A stretch of 6,129 bases of DNA from Spirochaetaceae bacterium (lineage in GTDB: Bacteria > Spirochaetota > Spirochaetia > Treponematales > Breznakiellaceae). The notes beneath the pieces were generated by a model. It worked only from the letters and a program-made list of their open reading frames with translations, had not been told where the DNA came from and searched no databases. Positions within the stretch are counted from its first letter, which is position 1. Each line of letters starts with the position of its first letter. Positions 5,281 through 6,129 of the stretch are shown in pieces. Made by a program: the position numbers and the translations under genes. The DNA lies in the NCBI GenBank assembly GCA_031265015.1, contig JAISDG010000155.1:1-6129 (forward strand), given 5' to 3'.

Positions 5281-5949
5281 ATGGCACAGGATTATCTTTC
5301 TCTGACCGACCCGGTTTTTAACCAGTTTTTTAAGTTCATGGTCCAGTACGTTACCCTGAAATGTTCAGGGAGTACCCCGGAATGGACCCATATCCCCCAG
5401 GCGGTGCTTACCGCCATCGCGGATATGTACGGGGCCTGGTATACGGCGTACGGCAAAATGTCCGGGCCCTACACCCAGGTGGACAGGGAGGCCAAGAACG
5501 ACGCGAAAAGGGCGTCCAAAAAGGCTATCCGGGCCTTCGTGAACCAGTATCTGCGCTTTCCCCCGGTCACCGACGAGGACCGGACGGCGATGCAGATACC
5601 CAACCACGACACCCATCCCACGCCGATACCCGTACCCGGGGACATCCCGGAAGTGGAAGCCCAGACGCCCCTGCCCCGGGTGCTGCGGTTCCGGTTCCGC
5701 CGGGCCAACATGAAACGCTGGGGCAAGCCCGGGGACGTACATGGACTGGAGCTGGTGTGGGTTATTGCCGACACGCCCCCGGCGGAAATTGAGGATCTGA
5801 TCCACTCGGCCTTTGCCACCAGGAGCCCCCTGGAGCTGACCTTTAAGGAGAGCGAGCGGGGCAAGCGCCTCTACTTCGCGGTGCGCTGGGAAACCGGCAC
5901 GGTCAAGAAAGGCAAGTTCAGCGCGATTTATTCGGTAATCATTCCTTGA
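5281..5949 (+). CDS. Uncharacterised two-part protein with FN3/Ig-like C-terminal region
   Basis: A 222-residue protein starting at ATG 5281 behind GGAGG. The first 95 or so residues look alpha-helical, with a long basic and acidic helix at 66-92 (VDREAKNDAKRASKKAIRAF). Next come VTDEDRTAMQIPNHD (96-110) and a Pro-rich linker, THPTPIPVPGDIPEVEAQTP (111-130). The last 90 residues alternate beta-strands (VLRFRFR 134-140, GLELVWVIAD 155-164, LELTFKE 184-190, RLYFAVRWET 196-205, FSAIYSVIIP 213-222), as in an FN3 or Ig-like fold. I recognise the plan (VTDxDR, then PTPIPxP, then KPxxVxGxEL, PP, and a final GKxxYFAxRW) as a widespread hypothetical family whose function is not known to me. No signal peptide or membrane segment is seen, so it is probably cytosolic. 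It stands alone after the repeat-rich leader, with an inverted repeat behind it. I assign no function. Confidence 0.88.
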   Translation: MAQDYLSLTDPVFNQFFKFMVQYVTLKCSGSTPEWTHIPQAVLTAIADMYGAWYTAYGKMSGPYTQVDREAKNDAKRASKKAIRAFVNQYLRFPPVTDEDRTAMQIPNHDTHPTPIPVPGDIPEVEAQTPLPRVLRFRFRRANMKRWGKPGDVHGLELVWVIADTPPAEIEDLIHSAFATRSPLELTFKESERGKRLYFAVRWETGTVKKGKFSAIYSVIIP

Positions 5950-5950
5950 A

Positions 5951-6033
5951 GAAGGAAGAAAGAAGAATGTATAACCGCAACGGCGAAGAAGGCGAAGAAG
6001 TAAAAGAAGGAAGATAAAGAAGAATGTATAACC
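5951..6033 (+). repeat. Direct repeat pair after the last gene
   Basis: GAAGGAAGA followed by AAGAAGAATGTATAACC occurs at 5951-5976 and again at 6006-6033, the second copy carrying two extra bases. AAAGAAGAATGTATAACC is identical at 5959-5976 and 6016-6033, 57 bases apart. Between them is purine-rich GAAGAAGGCGAAGAAG-type sequence. The first copy begins right after the stop codon. Probably a local duplication; no coding function is seen. Confidence 0.75.
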
Positions 6034-6111
6034 ACGGACGATACGGACTTGCCCCGGACACAATATAAATTTGAAACTACAAGTCCGGGTTTGTCCGCGA
6101 GGTCCGTGGTT
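6030..6111 (+). terminator. Large imperfect inverted repeat, right CACGGAC copy; possible terminator
   Basis: AACCACGGAC (6030-6039) pairs with GTCCGTGGTT (6102-6111), CGGAC (6044-6048) with GTCCG (6093-6097), and CCCGGAC (6053-6059) with GTCCGGG (6083-6089), leaving a 23-base AT-rich loop. The left arm contains the 18-base block shared with 4516-4533. Only a short T-run (6124-6128) follows, 12 bases after the stem. It could end transcription of the gene at 5281, or simply be a head-to-head pair of the dispersed CACGGAC repeat. Confidence 0.6.
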
Positions 6112-6129
6112 AACTTCTTAAACTTTTTC

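Noticed and set aside
4655..5305. A 216-codon plus-strand frame across the hairpins, C tract and 21-bp array
   Set aside because: It starts at TTG without a ribosome-binding site, runs through palindromic repeats and the C tract, and overlaps the start of the gene at 5281. It stays open because the 21-bp unit lacks stops in that frame.
5365..6063. A 232-codon minus-strand frame opposite the last gene
   Set aside because: It is antisense to a gene with GGAGG and a family-like translation. Its own start lies inside the CACGGAC inverted repeat and the N-terminus is low-complexity Phe/Leu/Arg.
4494..6111. The CACGGAC-bounded segment as an insertion sequence
   Set aside because: No transposase-like reading frame is present, the terminal similarity is short and imperfect, and no flanking target duplication is evident.

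Overview
The window (about 6.1 kb, GC-rich in its coding parts) looks like a chromosomal segment from a spirochaete, most likely a GC-richer member of the Treponemataceae. This rests on the style of the beta-propeller lipoprotein and my memory of similar neighbourhoods, so it is an inference, not a measurement. The only gene identified beyond doubt is secA, the ATPase motor of the Sec protein-export pathway (1657-4446, + strand).

Left part (1-1580), all on the minus strand: a lipoprotein gene (357-1580; signal peptide with lipobox L-S-G-C, beta-propeller-like body), followed by the 5' part of an NAD(P)HX epimerase gene (nnrE / YjeF_N) that runs off the window at base 1. The two look like an operon. 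An in-frame GTG of the epimerase overlaps the lipoprotein stop codon (GTGA), although the family-matching ATG lies 72 bases further in.

The lipoprotein and secA diverge from a compact 76-bp gap (1581-1656). There TTGACA (minus) and TTGTCA (plus) overlap by five bases, and the candidate secA -10 box ends six bases before the ATG. The secA start lacks a Shine-Dalgarno sequence, so a leaderless secA mRNA is possible. The lipoprotein would itself be a Sec client, so the pairing makes sense, but co-regulation is inferred.

Right part (4447-6129): an 834-bp non-coding stretch packed with structure, then one uncharacterised gene (5281-5949), then a large imperfect inverted repeat. The stretch holds, in order: a perfect 12-bp inverted repeat straddling the secA stop codon; a CACGGAC-rich repeat with an 18-base exact copy past the last gene; a run of short hairpins (4599-4833); an 11-C homopolymer (4884-4894); an array of 21-bp units centred on the palindrome AGAGCTCT (core 4966-5196); and a leader hairpin just before the ribosome-binding site of the last gene. 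That gene encodes a two-part 222-residue protein: helical N-terminal part, Pro-rich linker, and a beta-rich FN3/Ig-like C-terminal part. It belongs to what I recognise as a widespread hypothetical family of unknown function.

The most interesting part is the 4494-6111 segment. It is bounded by related CACGGAC repeats, carries the helically phased palindrome array and a slippable C tract, and contains a single unknown gene with a strong ribosome-binding site. It could be a repeat-bounded accessory cassette with its own regulation, but no transposase or integrase is visible and this remains a hypothesis.
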